A DNA stretch of 64,000 nucleotides from Fistularia commersonii (GCA_037954325.1 JBBMNZ010000053.1:638501-702500); one strand, 5' to 3'. Shown: positions 1 through 11,241, counted from the stretch's first letter. Numbers and translations are program-made. Notes: a model not told the origin generated them from the letters alone.

Positions 1-479
1 AGCGGAGGAGTGGTGGAGCTGAGAAGCGGAGAAGCGGAGGAGCATAGGAGCGGAGGTAATGTTTCTTCTCTCAGAGGCGGGGAAGCTTGGGGGCAGAAGA
101 ACCCCTTAGACGGCCTAATGTGAGCCTTCTCTGGAGATAGCTCCCCCAGACGTATGACCGGAGCTCCCAGACCTCTGGGCACATACATGTGAATGAGTGG
201 ATGAGCTAATGTTTGTGTGGTTGTGGATGCGTTTCGGCTAATGCTTTTAGCACAGCTATGATGACTTAAGGTGTGTATGTGTGTCTGTGTGTGTGTGTGT
301 CTTTGTGTGTGTGTGTGTGTGTGTTTGTGTGTTTGAAAGGCTCTTTTGGTGGGGGAGGGGGGGGTCGCGGACAGGGATTACCATTGGGAGCACACATGTG
401 AATGAGTGGATGAGCTAATGTTTGTTTGGTTGTGGATGCGTTTCGGCTAATGCTATTAGCACATCTATGATGAATTAAG

Positions 480-512
<33 letters not shown>

Positions 513-890
513 TGTGTGTGTTTGTTTGTTTTTTGTGTCTGTGTGAGTGTGTTCGTGTGTGTATGTGTCAGAGTTTGTTTAGGTGGGGGGGGGGGTACCA
601 GGGCCCATCGCGGAGGAGCGGTGGAGCGGAGAAGCGGAGGAATGGAGGAGTAGAGGCAATTTTTCTCTTCTCAAAGGCAGAGGATGGGAAGTTTGGGGGC
701 AGTAGGACGCCTTAGACCGGCCACTGTGAGCCTTTTCCAGATATAGATCCCCCGGACGTATGATTGGTCTCCCGGACCATTGGGCACACACATGTGAATG
801 AGTGGATGAGCTAATGTTTGTTTGGTAGTGGATGCATTTCGGCTAATGCTATTAGCACAGCTATGATGAGTTAAGGTGTGTTTGTGTGTG

Positions 891-942
<52 letters not shown>

Positions 943-1590
943 TGTGTGTGCGCGTGTGTTTTTGTGTGTGTGTGAGTGTGTTTAGGTGGGGGGGGGGGGT
1001 ACCAGGGCCCATAGCGGAGGAGCGGTGGAGCTGAGAAGCGGAGGAGCGGAGTAGCGGAGGTATTGTTTCTCCTCTCAGAGGCGGGGAAGCTTGGGAGCTA
1101 TTAGCACAGCTATGATGACTTAAGGTGTGTGTGTGTGTGTGTGTTTGTGTGTTTCTTTGTTTGTGTGTTCTTGTGTGTGTGTGTGTGTGTTTGTTTGTGC
1201 GTTTGTGTATATGTGTGTGACAGTTTGTTTAGGTGGGGGGGGGGCGCGGACAGGGGGTAGCTGGGCCTGGAGCGGATGAGCTGTGAAGCGGATGGAGGGC
1301 AGAAGCACGTCCCATAATTCTCCTGAGTCCGGCGGATCAGGAGTACCAGGGCCTATAGCGGAGGAGCGGTGGAGCGGAGAAGCGGACCATTGGGCACATA
1401 CATGTGAATGAGTGGATGAGCTAATGTTTGTTTGGATGTGGATGCGTTTCGGCTAATGCTATTAGCACAGCTATGATGACTTAATGTGTGTATGTGTGTC
1501 AGTGTGTGTGTGTGTGTGAGTGTCTTTGTGTAAGTGTGTGATAGTTTGTTTTGGTGGGGGGGGGGGGGGGTCGCGGACACGGAGTAGTAG

Positions 1591-1877
1591 GGCGCACACA
1601 TGTGTGTGCCCAATGGTCCGGGAGCTCCAATCATACATCCGGGGGATCTATATCTGGAGAAGGTTCACAGTGGCCGGTCTAAGGCGTCCTACTGCACCCA
1701 AACTTCCCATCCTCTGCCTTTGAGAAGAGAAACATTACCTCCGCTCCTCCATTCCTCCGCTTCTCCGCTCCACCGCTCCACCGCTCCTCCGCGATGGGCC
1801 CTGGTACCCCCCCCCCCCACCTAAACAAACTCTCACACATACACACACGAACAAACTCACACAGACACAAAAACAAA

Positions 1878-1912
<35 letters not shown>

Positions 1913-1980
1913 TAACTCATCATAGCTGTGCTAATAGCATTAGCCGAGACGCATCCACAACCAAACAAACATTAGCTCAT
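1591..1980 (-). repeat. Inverted satellite A monomer
   Basis: Within an otherwise head-to-tail array, this monomer reads as the reverse complement: (CA)n instead of (TG)n, poly-C instead of poly-G, and ATTAGCTCAT instead of ATGAGCTAAT. The left breakpoint lies in the palindrome CACACATGTGTGTG. The right breakpoint joins GCTCAT to CCTGAGTCCGG. The flanks 1322-1590 and 1981-2252 are near-identical direct copies of each other. Confidence 0.8.
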
Positions 1981-4900
1981 CCTGAGTCCGGCGGATCAGG
2001 AGTACCAGGGCCTATAGCGGAGGAGCGGTGGAGCGGAGAAGCGGACCATTGGGCACATACATGTGAATGAGTTGATGAGCTAATGTTTGTTTGGATGTGG
2101 CTGCGTTTCGGCTAATGCTATTAGCACAGCTATGATGACTTAATGTGTGTATGTGTGTCAGTGTGTGTGTGTGTGTGAGTGTCTTTGTGTATGTGTGTGA
2201 TAGTTTGTTTTGGTGGGGGGGGGGGTCGCGGACACGGAGTAGCAGGGCGCACACATGTGAATGAGTGGATGAGCTAATGTTTGTTTGGTTGTGGATGCGT
2301 TTCGGCTAATGCTGTTAGCACAGCTATGATGACTTAATGTGTGTATGTGTGTCAGTGTGTGTGTGTGTGTGAGTGTCTTTGTGTATGTGTGTGATAGTTT
2401 GTTTTGGTGGGGGGGGGGGGGGGGGGGCGGACACGGAGTACCAGGGCGCACACATGTGAATGAGTGGATGAGCTAATGTTTGTTTGGTTGTGGATGCGTT
2501 TCGGCTAAAGCTATTAGCACAGCTATGAAGACTTAAGGTGTGTGTATGTGTGTATGTTTGTGTCTGTTTGTGTGTCTTTGTGTGTGTGTGTGTGTGTGTG
2601 AGAGGCTCTTTTGGTGGGGGGGGGGGTCGCGGACAGGGACTACCATTGGGCACACACATGTGAATGAGTGGATGAGCGAATGTTTGTTTGGTTGCGGATG
2701 CGTTTCGGCTAATTCTATTAGCACAGCTATGATGAGTTAAGGTGTGTGTGTATGTGTGTTTGTGTGTTTTTGTGTGTGTGTGAGTGATTTTGTGTGAGAG
2801 TTTGTTTAGGTAGGGGGGGGGGGGGGGGGAGTACCAGGGCCCATAGCGGAGGAGCGGTGGAGCTGAGAAGCGGAGGAGCAGAGGAGCGAAGGTAATGTTT
2901 CTTCTCTCAGAGGCGGAGCAGCTTGGGGGCAGCAGAACCCCTTAGACGGGCTAATGTGAGCATTCTCCGGACATAGATCCCCCGAACGTATGATTGGAGC
3001 TCCCGGACCACTGGGCACACACATGTGAATGAGTGGATGAGCTAATGTTTGTTTGGTTGTGGATGCGTCTCGGCTAATGCTATGAGCACAGCTATGATGA
3101 GTTAAGGTGTGTGTGTGTGTGTTTGTTTGTTTTTGTGTCTGTGTGAGTTTGTTCGTGTGTGTATGTGTGAGAGTTTGTTTAGGTGGGGGGGGGGGGTACC
3201 AGGGCCCATCGCGGAGGAGCGGTGGAGCGGAGAAGCGGAGGAATGGAGGAGCGGAGGTAATGTTTCTCTTCTCAAAGGCAGAGGATGGGAAGTTTGGGTG
3301 CAGTAGGACGCCTTAGACCGGCCACTGTGAGCCTTCTCCAGATATAGATCCCCCGGATGTATGATTGGAGCTCCCGGACCATTGGGCACACACATGTGAA
3401 TGAGTGGATGAGCTAATGTTTGTTTGGTAGTGGATGCGTTTCGGCTAATGCTATTAGCACAGCTATGATGAGTTAAGGTGCGTCTGTGTGTGTGTGTGTG
3501 TGTGTGTGAGTGTCTTTGTGTGTGTTTGTGTGTTTTTGTGTGTGTGTGAGTGTGTTTAGGTGGGGGGGGGGTACCAGGGCCAATAGCGGAGGAGCGGTGG
3601 AGCTGAGAAGCGGAGGAGCAGAGGAGCGGAGGTAATGTTTCTTCTCTCAGAGGCGGGGAAGCTTGGGGGCAGAAGAACCCCTTAGACGGGCTAATTTGAG
3701 CCTTCTCTGGAGATAGCTCCCCCAGACGTATGACCGAAGCTCCCAGACCTCTGGGCACATACATGTGAATGAGTGGATGAGCTAGTGTTTGTGGTTGTGG
3801 ATGCGTTTCGGCTAATGCTTTTAGCACAGCTATGATGACTTAAGGTGTGTATGCGTGTCTGTGTGTGTGTGTGTGTGAGTGTCTTTGTGTATGTGTGTGA
3901 TAGTTTCTTTTGGTGGGGGGGGGTCGCGGACAGGGAGTACCAGGGCACACACATGTGAATGAGTGGATGAGCTAATGTTTGTTTGGTTGTGGATGCGTTT
4001 TGGCTAATGCTATTAGCACAGCTATGAAGACTTAAAGTGTGTGTATGTGTGTATGTGTGTGTCTGTGTGTGTGTGTGAGTGTCTTTGTGTGTGTGTGTGT
4101 GTGTGAGAGGCTCTTTTGGTGGGGGGGGGGTGTCGCGGACAGGGAGTACCAGGGCCAAGAGCGGATGAGCCGAGGAGCGGAGGAAGGCAGAAGCTCGGCC
4201 CGTGATTCGCTTATGTCCAGCGGTTCGGGAATTCCAGGGCCCAAAGCAGAGGAGCAGTGGAGCTGAGAAGCGGAGGAGCGGAGGTGATGTTTATTCTCTC
4301 AGAGGCAGGGAAGCTTGGGGGTAGCAGAACCCCTTAGATGGGCTAATGTGAGCATTCTCCAGACATAGATCCTCCGGTCGTATGATTGGAGCTGCCGGAC
4401 CATTGGGCACACACATGTGAATGAGTGGATGAGCTAATGTTTGTTTGGTTGTGGATGCGTTTCGGCTAATGCTATTAGCACAGCTATGATCAGTTAAGGT
4501 CTGTGTGTATGTGTGTGTGTGTTTGGGTGTGTGTGTGTGTCTGTGTGTGTGTGTGAGAGTTTGTTTAGGTGGGGGGGGTCGCGGACAGGGAGTACCAAGG
4601 CCTCGAGCGGATGAGCTGAGGAGCAGAGCAGGGCAGAAGCCCGGCCCGTGATTCCCTTATATCCAGCGGTTCGGGAGTTCCAGGGCCCAAAGCGGAAAGG
4701 CGGAGGAGTGGAGAAGCGGAGGAGTGGAGGAGAGCAGAAGCACGTCACGCAATTCTCCTGAGTTCGCAGGATCAGGAGTACCAGGGCCCATAGCGGAGGA
4801 GCGGAGGTGTTGAGAAGCGGAGGAGCAGAGGAGCGATATTATATTTCTCTTCTCAAAGGCGGGGAAGCTTGGGGGCAGCAGGATCCCTTAGACCGGCCAA

Positions 4901-5099
4901 TGTGTGCCTTCTCCGAACATAGATGCCCCGGACGTATGCCCGGAGCTCCCAGACCTCTGGGCACATACATGTGAATGAGTGGATGAGCTAATGTTTGTTT
5001 GGTTGTGGATGCGTTTCGGCTAATGCTATCAGCACAGCTATGATGACTTAAGGTGTGTGTGTGTGTGTGTTTTTGTGTGTTTGTGTGTTCTTGTGTGTG

Positions 5100-5133
<34 letters not shown>

Positions 5134-5191
5134 CGTTTGTGTATATGTGTGTGACAGTTTGTTTAGGTGGGGGGGGGGCGCGGACAGGGGG

Positions 5192-5226
5192 TTAGGGTTA
5201 GGGTTAGGGTTAGGGTTAGGGTTAAC
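5192..5226 (+). repeat. Short interstitial telomeric repeat (TTAGGG)5
   Basis: Five perfect TTAGGG hexamers run from 5192 to 5221, followed by a broken TTAAC. They sit exactly where other monomers have the junction between the poly-G/CGCGGACAGGGGG segment and the AAGGCCCATAGCGG segment. TTAGGG is the vertebrate telomere repeat. The tract is far too short to be a functional chromosome end. It could come from telomerase-associated repair, or from slippage of a GGGTTAGG seed in the monomer. Confidence 0.85.
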
Positions 5227-5454
5227 AAGGCCCATAGCAGAGGAACGGTGAAGCGGAGAAGCAGAGGAGCGGAGGAGCGATGGTAATGTTTCTCTTCTCA
5301 AACGCAGAGGAGGGGAAGTTTGGGGGCAGCAGGGCGCCTTAGACTGGCCAATGTGAGCCTTCTCTAGGACATAGGTCCCCCGGACGGATGATTCGAGCTC
5401 CCGGACCATTGGGCACACACATGTGCATGAGTGGATGAGCTAATGTTTTCTTTG

Positions 5455-5810
5455 ATTTGAGATAGGTGATCTCATTAGTTTTATTTGAGTTTACATTCTA
5501 GTATACATATGTGGTATTTGTATCTACTCTCAGGAAATGTATGGCACTTTATGACAAGGTTTGGGACTTGTTTTAGTTTTTCGCGACTGTTCAGCTAACT
5601 TGACGTTAACTTCTACATCAGTGTTTTCTTTTTTGGTATAGCGCTGCTGGCGGGAATTTTCCCTCACTCTGTACTGTACATGTCCCATGGCTAACCGATG
5701 TTGATTCCCGGAGCTGTGAAGAAGAAAATAAAAGACGATTCAAACAAGGCAAACTTGTGAATTCCTTCCGAAACATGGAAAACGAAGAAGCTGCAAACTT
5801 AAACGCAACA
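5455..5810 (+). repeat. 5' LTR of copia family 1 copy 1 (356 bp)
   Basis: It matches the 3' LTR at 9926-10281 in length and sequence. It ends in AACGCAACA immediately before the primer-binding site. It contains an AATAAA signal at 5727-5732. The first 12 Gag codons (ATG at 5775) lie inside the LTR, downstream of that signal. Confidence 0.92.
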
Positions 5811-8800
5811 GGTTATGGGCCCAGGCTACGAACAAAAGGAGGAAGATGGCAACGTTTGGTTGCCGATGGAGACGAAAACAACTACGAGCTTTGGGAAGTA
5901 AAGTTTCTGGGACACATGCGACTTGAAGGTTTGAAAGAGACAATTCTTTCAACTGTTGAGCCCGACCCAGGTAAAAATGCAGAATGCTACGCTGAGCTTA
6001 TCCAGTTCCTCGATGATAAAAGTCTATCATTGGTAATGAGGGAAGCCGCAGATGACGGTCGAAAAGCTTTGAAAATATTACGGGATCATTCTGCCAGCCA
6101 GGGTAAGCCCAGAATTATTTCCCTGTACAGCGAACTATGCTCACTCAAGAAGGAACCCGACGAAACAATAACAGATTACATTATCAGAGCAGAAAAGGCA
6201 GTCACCGCTCCGAGAAACACAAAACAGGTGATAAGTGATGAGCTGATGATCGCTATGGTTATGAAAGGGCTTCCAGAACCATACAAGCCCTTCGTCATTC
6301 ATGTAACTCAGAGCAGTTAAGAAATGACGTTTATTCAGTTCAAGAGTAAACTAAGAAGTTATGAAGAGACTGAAAAGTTTGACAGCAAAACCAAATCAGA
6401 CAATGTCATGAAAGTGGACATGTCAACCGTGATCTGCTATGGATGTGGAAACCGTGGCCATATGGCAAAAGCTTGTCACCAAAAATCAGGGCCAAAATGG
6501 TGCAGCTATCACAGAAGCGCAACCCACACCGATGAGACATGCAGAAGAAAATCCAAGCCCAAAGAAGACTCGGTCAAACAAAACACAGACATCCAAGACA
6601 AAGATAAGGAAGATGAGCAAACTTTTGTATTCAAGGTCAGTCAAAAAGTCCCTCCGGAAAATATCAGAAAAAATGGACTGATGGTAGACTGTGGCGCTAC
6701 ATCACACATCATAACACAAGAAGACAAATTCACAAGATTTGATGAGTTTTTCAACCCAAACAAACATTACATGGAGCTAGCAGACGGGACCAGAAGAAAC
6801 AAAGTGGCACTAAAAAGAGGTGATGCAGAAGTGTTACTCCAGGACATTGAAGGAAAACCTGTCCTGGTAACCTTAAGGGGAGCCTTATTCATCCCATCAT
6901 ATCCTCAGGACTTCATATCGGTGAAGGCAGCCACAGCTGATGGAGCCAGCGTGATATTCAAAGAAGGAGAGAACAGATTCATAACCAAAGAAGGAACAAT
7001 TTTCAGCATTGAGGAATGTGACAGACTCTACTACATAAGAACGGTAAATTATCAACAACTTTATGATGATACAGTAAATGACATGATGTCCAGGGATAAA
7101 GTAAACTGAACTTGTGATGTCAAAACATGGCATGAGATTATGAGACACCGCAATGTAAAAGATGTATTAAAATGACCAAACTTAGTCGAGGGTATGAAGA
7201 TTACAGGTCAGACCAAGGTAGACTGTAACGTATGCACAGAGGGAAAATCCACAAATAGCAGAAACAGGCAAGCTGATGCAAAAGCTGATGCACCCCTAAA
7301 AATGGTACACGCTGACTTATCAGGCCCGATTGAACCAGCTGGTCAAGAAGGGCATAAGTATGTCATTTCATTCACAGATGATTATTCAGGGGCAGTATTT
7401 GTATATTTTCTCAAATACAAGAGTGAAGCTACATTAGCAACAGAGAAGTTCCTTGCTGACAGTGCAGCGTATGGTCGTGTCAAATGTATCAGGTCAGACA
7501 ACGGGACTGAATTCACAGGAAATGCTTTTCAATCTCTTCTAAGGGAGAAAGGCATAAGACATGAAACATCATCCCCATACTCTCCCCATCAAAATGGGAC
7601 AGCAGAAAGATAATGGAGGACCCTTTTTGAAATGGCAAGGTGTATGCTAATAGAAAAAGGATTACCAAAGGTTTTGTGGCCTTATGCTGTCCAGACCGCT
7701 GCCCATATTCGAAATAGATGTTACAATGACAGACTCGAAAATACCCCATACTTCATGTTAACAGGGAGAAAGCCAAATCTCTCAAAAATGTGGATATTCG
7801 GAACTGAGTGTTCTGCATACAAACATGACACTAAGAAATTAGATCCCAGATGTGAAAGAGGAATATTTGTGGGATACAGTAAGAAAAGCCCTTCATACCT
7901 GGTCTATAATCCACTTACAGAAAAAGTGGCAAAACAGAGACTGGTGAAATTGATCAAAAAGGGAAGAATTGAACAACAAACACAAACTGATGATTATGAG
8001 ACAGAAATCCAGGGATATGAAGGCACAGAATCTACAGATGAAACCAGTATTGCTGTGTCACAAAGTGAAAATAAAACAGACAACCATATACAAAATGAGG
8101 ATGAGAGTACTAACGCAGATGTGTCACATGACGAAGAAACAGCAGAAAATGTCCAAAATGAAAAAGAGACGAGGTCAGACATAAAACCCAGATATAATCA
8201 AACCAGTCGCTATCCTAGACGAAAAAGGGTCGTTCCAAGGTATTTAGAGGATGATCAGACAGACTATATTAACAATGATAAAAATCATACAACTATTGAT
8301 TACTGTTACAGGACTGTGTGCGGAGTCCCACAGAATTATAGTGAAGCACTGAAGTCACCACTGGCACCCGGGTGGAATTGTGCCATGAGGGAAGAGATTG
8401 ACTCGATTAAATAGAATGACACATTTGAACTGACAACTTTACCTGAAGGGAGAAAAGTAATTGGAGGAAAATGGGTATTTGCCCTTAAAGAAAATGCTGA
8501 AGGAGGACAAATATTTAAGGCCAGATATGTAGCTAAGGGTTACAATCAAACAGAAGCCATAGACTACTATGGAACTTTTGCACCGACAGCTAACATTACA
8601 TCAGTGCGGGCACTAATGCAGATAGCCGTACAAAATAACCTCATTGTCCATCAAATGGATGTTAAGACGGCATATTTACATGCTCCTATACATGAGGAGA
8701 TTTTCTTGGAACAACCAGAAGGGTTTGAAATGATGTCAGAAACAGGAGAGAAACTAGTGTATAGATTAAAGAAATCTCTTTATGGCCTGAAACAATCAGG

Positions 8801-9883
8801 AAGAAACTGGTATGAACTCCTTAATGACCATTTAGAACAGGACAACTTTGTGAGAAATCTCTCTGACCACTGTGTGTACAGAAAACAGACAGAAAATGGT
8901 GACACAATCATTGTAATAATTTGGGTAGATGATTTAATTATTGCAGCAAGCAGCAATGATGCACTCAGCACATTTAAACAGAACATGAAATTCAAGTTCA
9001 ACATGAAAGACCTGGGGAAACTATCATATTTTTTGGGCATACAATTTGAACAAAAGGGGGATGAAATCAAAATGAACCAGACAAAGTACATCCTAAAAAT
9101 GCTAGAGAGATTTGGAATGTCAGAATGTAAAGCAAGATCTACTCCAAGTGAGCAAAAATTAGAGGGCATCCCTGTAGCTGATGAAAATGAGCAAAGTGAA
9201 CCTGTCGACCCCAAAGAATATCGTGAGATTGTAGGCAGTCTTATTTATGCCATGACTTGCACCAGACCTGATATCAGCTGGATAGTGAGCAAACTATCAC
9301 AGAATCTGGCAATGGCAAAAGTAAAAAATGTAGTAGCTCCAAAACATGTTCTGAGGTTTTTGAAGGGGACAGCTGATTATGAACTAAGTTTCAAGACAAA
9401 TAAGGAGGATTTGAACCTGATAGCTTACAGTGATTCAGACTGGGCATCATCTGTAGAAGACAGACGTAGCACTACAGGCTACTGTTTCAGTTTAACAAAA
9501 CAAGGCCCAGCCATTGCATGGAAGTCAAGGAAACAGCCCACAGTGGCCCTGTCAACATGTGAGGCTGAATACATCGGCTGAGCCACCACCGCACAAGAAA
9601 ACATGTACCTGTCTCAACTGTTAAACGGTATGGACAACAAAATGTACAGTTGCACAACAATCTACGGAGACAATCAGGGGGCCATCGCACTGAGTAAGAA
9701 TCCTGTAAACAGACAAAGGTCAAAACACATTGATGTAAAATATCATTTCATTCGTGAAGCACTCAGTGAGGGTTAAATAAATCTTATCTATTGTCCATCA
9801 GAGGACATGTTGGCAGACATCTTGACAAACTCATGACAAAGGTAACAATAGAAAAATTCAAAAAGTGGTTCTTTGGAAATTAA
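5775..9883 (+). pseudogene. Gag-Pol pseudogene, copia family 1 copy 1
   Basis: The polyprotein frame starts at ATG 5775 inside the LTR. It carries a Gag domain, a CX2CX4HX4C knuckle near 6436-6477, a protease motif with Asp-Cys-Gly, an integrase D,D-35-E core, an RT with WVDD, and RNase H. It is broken by in-frame stops at 6318 (TAA), 7107 (TGA), 7173 (TGA), 7611 (TAA), 8412 (TAG), 9579 (TGA) and 9774 (TAA). The stops at 7173 and 9774 are shared with the copy at 51487. All intervening segments stay in one frame, so decay was by substitution only. A 1-nt deletion lies near 9826, downstream of the last shared stop. The product would be a virus-like-particle polyprotein, and this copy cannot produce it. 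Confidence 0.9.
5811..5824 (+). other. Primer-binding site, initiator tRNA-Met anticodon stem-loop type
   Basis: GGTTATGGGCCCAG directly follows the LTR. It is the exact complement of CTGGGCCCATAACC in the anticodon stem-loop of eukaryotic initiator tRNA-Met. This is the known primer type of Drosophila copia, which uses a tRNA 5' half cut in the anticodon loop rather than the tRNA 3' end. The site is also in frame within Gag, encoding Gly-Tyr-Gly-Pro and the first base of the next codon. Confidence 0.9.
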
Positions 9884-9916
9884 AATGTCCAAAGTTTTTT
9901 TTTGGATGTTGAGATC

Positions 9917-9925
9917 AAGAGGGGG
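9917..9925 (+). other. Polypurine tract, copia family 1 copy 1
   Basis: AAGAGGGGG abuts the TGTTGA start of the 3' LTR. This is the expected position and composition for the plus-strand primer of an LTR retrotransposon. Confidence 0.85.
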
Positions 9926-10281
9926 TGTTGAAATAGGTGATCTCATTAGTTTTATTTGAGTTTACATTCTAGTATACATATGTTGTATTTGTATCTACTC
10001 TCAGGAAATGCATGGCACTTTATGACAAGGTTTGGGACTTGTTTTAGTTTTTCGCGACTGTTCAGCTAACTTGACGTTAACTTCTACGTCAGTGTTTTTT
10101 TTTTGGTATAGCGGTGCTGGCGGGAATTTTTCCCTCACTCTGTACTGTACATGTCCCATGGCTAACCGATGTTGATTCCCGGAGCTGTGAAGAAGAAAAT
10201 AAAAGACGATTCAAACAAGGCAAACTTGTGAATTCCTTCCGAAACATGGAAAACGAAGAAGCTGCGAACTTAAACGCAACA
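9926..10281 (+). repeat. 3' LTR of copia family 1 copy 1 (356 bp)
   Basis: It begins TGTTGAAATAGG and ends AACGCAACA. It is the same length as the 5' LTR. It shares a GCGAAC variant near its end, and its 3' flank, with the LTR at 55971-56326, but not with its own 5' LTR. It contains the same internal ATG as the 5' LTR, so a solo LTR of this family would also carry the start of Gag. Confidence 0.92.
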
Positions 10282-10337
10282 GTTTGGTTGTGGATGCGTT
10301 TCGGCTAATGCTATTAGCACAGCTATGATGAGTTAAG

Positions 10338-10371
<34 letters not shown>

Positions 10372-11182
10372 CTGTGTGTGTGTGTGTGTGCGTGTGTGTG
10401 AGTGTGAATTTGTTTAGGTGGGGGGGGGTCGCGGACAGGGAGTACCGGGGCCTCGAGCGGATGAGCTGAGGAGCGGAGGAGGGCAGAAGCCTGGCCCGTG
10501 ATTCGCTTATGTCCAGCGGTTCGGGAATTCCAGGGCCCAAAGCGGAGGAGCGATGGAGCTGAGAAGCGGAGGAGCGGAGGTAATGTTTCTCCTCTCAGAG
10601 GCGGGGAAGTTTGGGGGCAGAAGAACCCCTTAGACTGGCTAATGTGAGCATACTCCGGACATAGATCCCCCGGACGTATGATTGGAGCTCTCGGACCATT
10701 GGGCACACACATGTGAATGAGTGGATGAGCTAATGTTTGTTTGGTTGTGGATGCGTTTCGGCTAATGCTATTAGCACAGCTATGATGAGTTAAGGTGTGT
10801 GTATGTGTGTGTGTGTGTGTGTGTGTTTGTGTGTTTTTGTGTGTGTGTGAGTGTGTTTGTGTGTGTATGTGTGAGAGTTTGTTTAGGTGGGGGGGGGGAG
10901 TACCAGAGCCCATACAGGAGGAGCGGTGGAGCTGAGAAGCGGAGGTAATTTTTCTCCTCTCAGAGGCGGGGAAGCTTGGGGGCAGAAGAACCCCTTAGAC
11001 CGGCCAATGTGAGCCTTCTTCGGACATAGATCACCCGGACGTATGACTGGAGCTCCCGTACCTCTAGGCACACACATATGTGAATGAGTGGATGAGCTAA
11101 TGTTTGTTTTGTTGTGGATACGTTTTGGCCAATGCTATTAGCACAGCTATGATGAGTTCAGGTGTGTGTGTGTGTGTTTGTG

Positions 11183-11241
<59 letters not shown>

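Larger units (their letters stand above)
1..5454. repeat. Satellite A block 1 (composite TG/poly-G/GGAGC tandem repeat)
   Basis: This is a tandem array of composite monomers, recurring every 190-460 bp. Each monomer carries, in order: CACACATGTGAATGAGTGG; a GAGCTAATGTTTG segment; the hairpin GCTAATGCTATTAGC; (TG)n of variable length; a TTTAGGTG stem running into a poly-G tract (19 G at 2409-2427); a GTACCAGGGCC box; a short run of GGAGCGGA-like units; a TAATGTTTCTCTTCTC segment; and a CAGGACCCCTTAGACCGG segment leading to the next CACATGTG. The long open frames on both strands are translations of dinucleotide or octamer repeats, not genes. One monomer, about 1591-1980, is inverted. The block ends where a copia LTR begins. 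Confidence 0.9.
5455..10281 (+). mobile_element. Ty1/copia retrotransposon, family 1 copy 1 (decayed, full length)
   Basis: This is a complete 4827-bp LTR element. Its parts are 5' LTR 5455-5810, primer-binding site 5811-5824, a Gag-Pol frame with stops 5775-9883, polypurine tract 9917-9925, and 3' LTR 9926-10281. The gene order PR-IN-RT-RNase H is diagnostic of Ty1/copia. It is inserted in satellite A. The 3' flank starts GTTTG, and the 5' flank has a mutated match (TCTTTG), so the 5-bp target duplication is probably GTTTG. The 5' LTR start has decayed (AT for TG). The element cannot make a full polyprotein. Confidence 0.93.

Noticed and set aside
1..5454. Many open frames of Val-Cys or His-Thr repeats
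   Set aside because: They are (TG)n/(CA)n tracts read in frame, with start codons supplied by chance and no conserved protein-like sequence.
5811..5824. tRNA gene for initiator Met
   Set aside because: Only 14 bases complementary to the anticodon arm are present. There is no cloverleaf, and the position is that of a primer-binding site.
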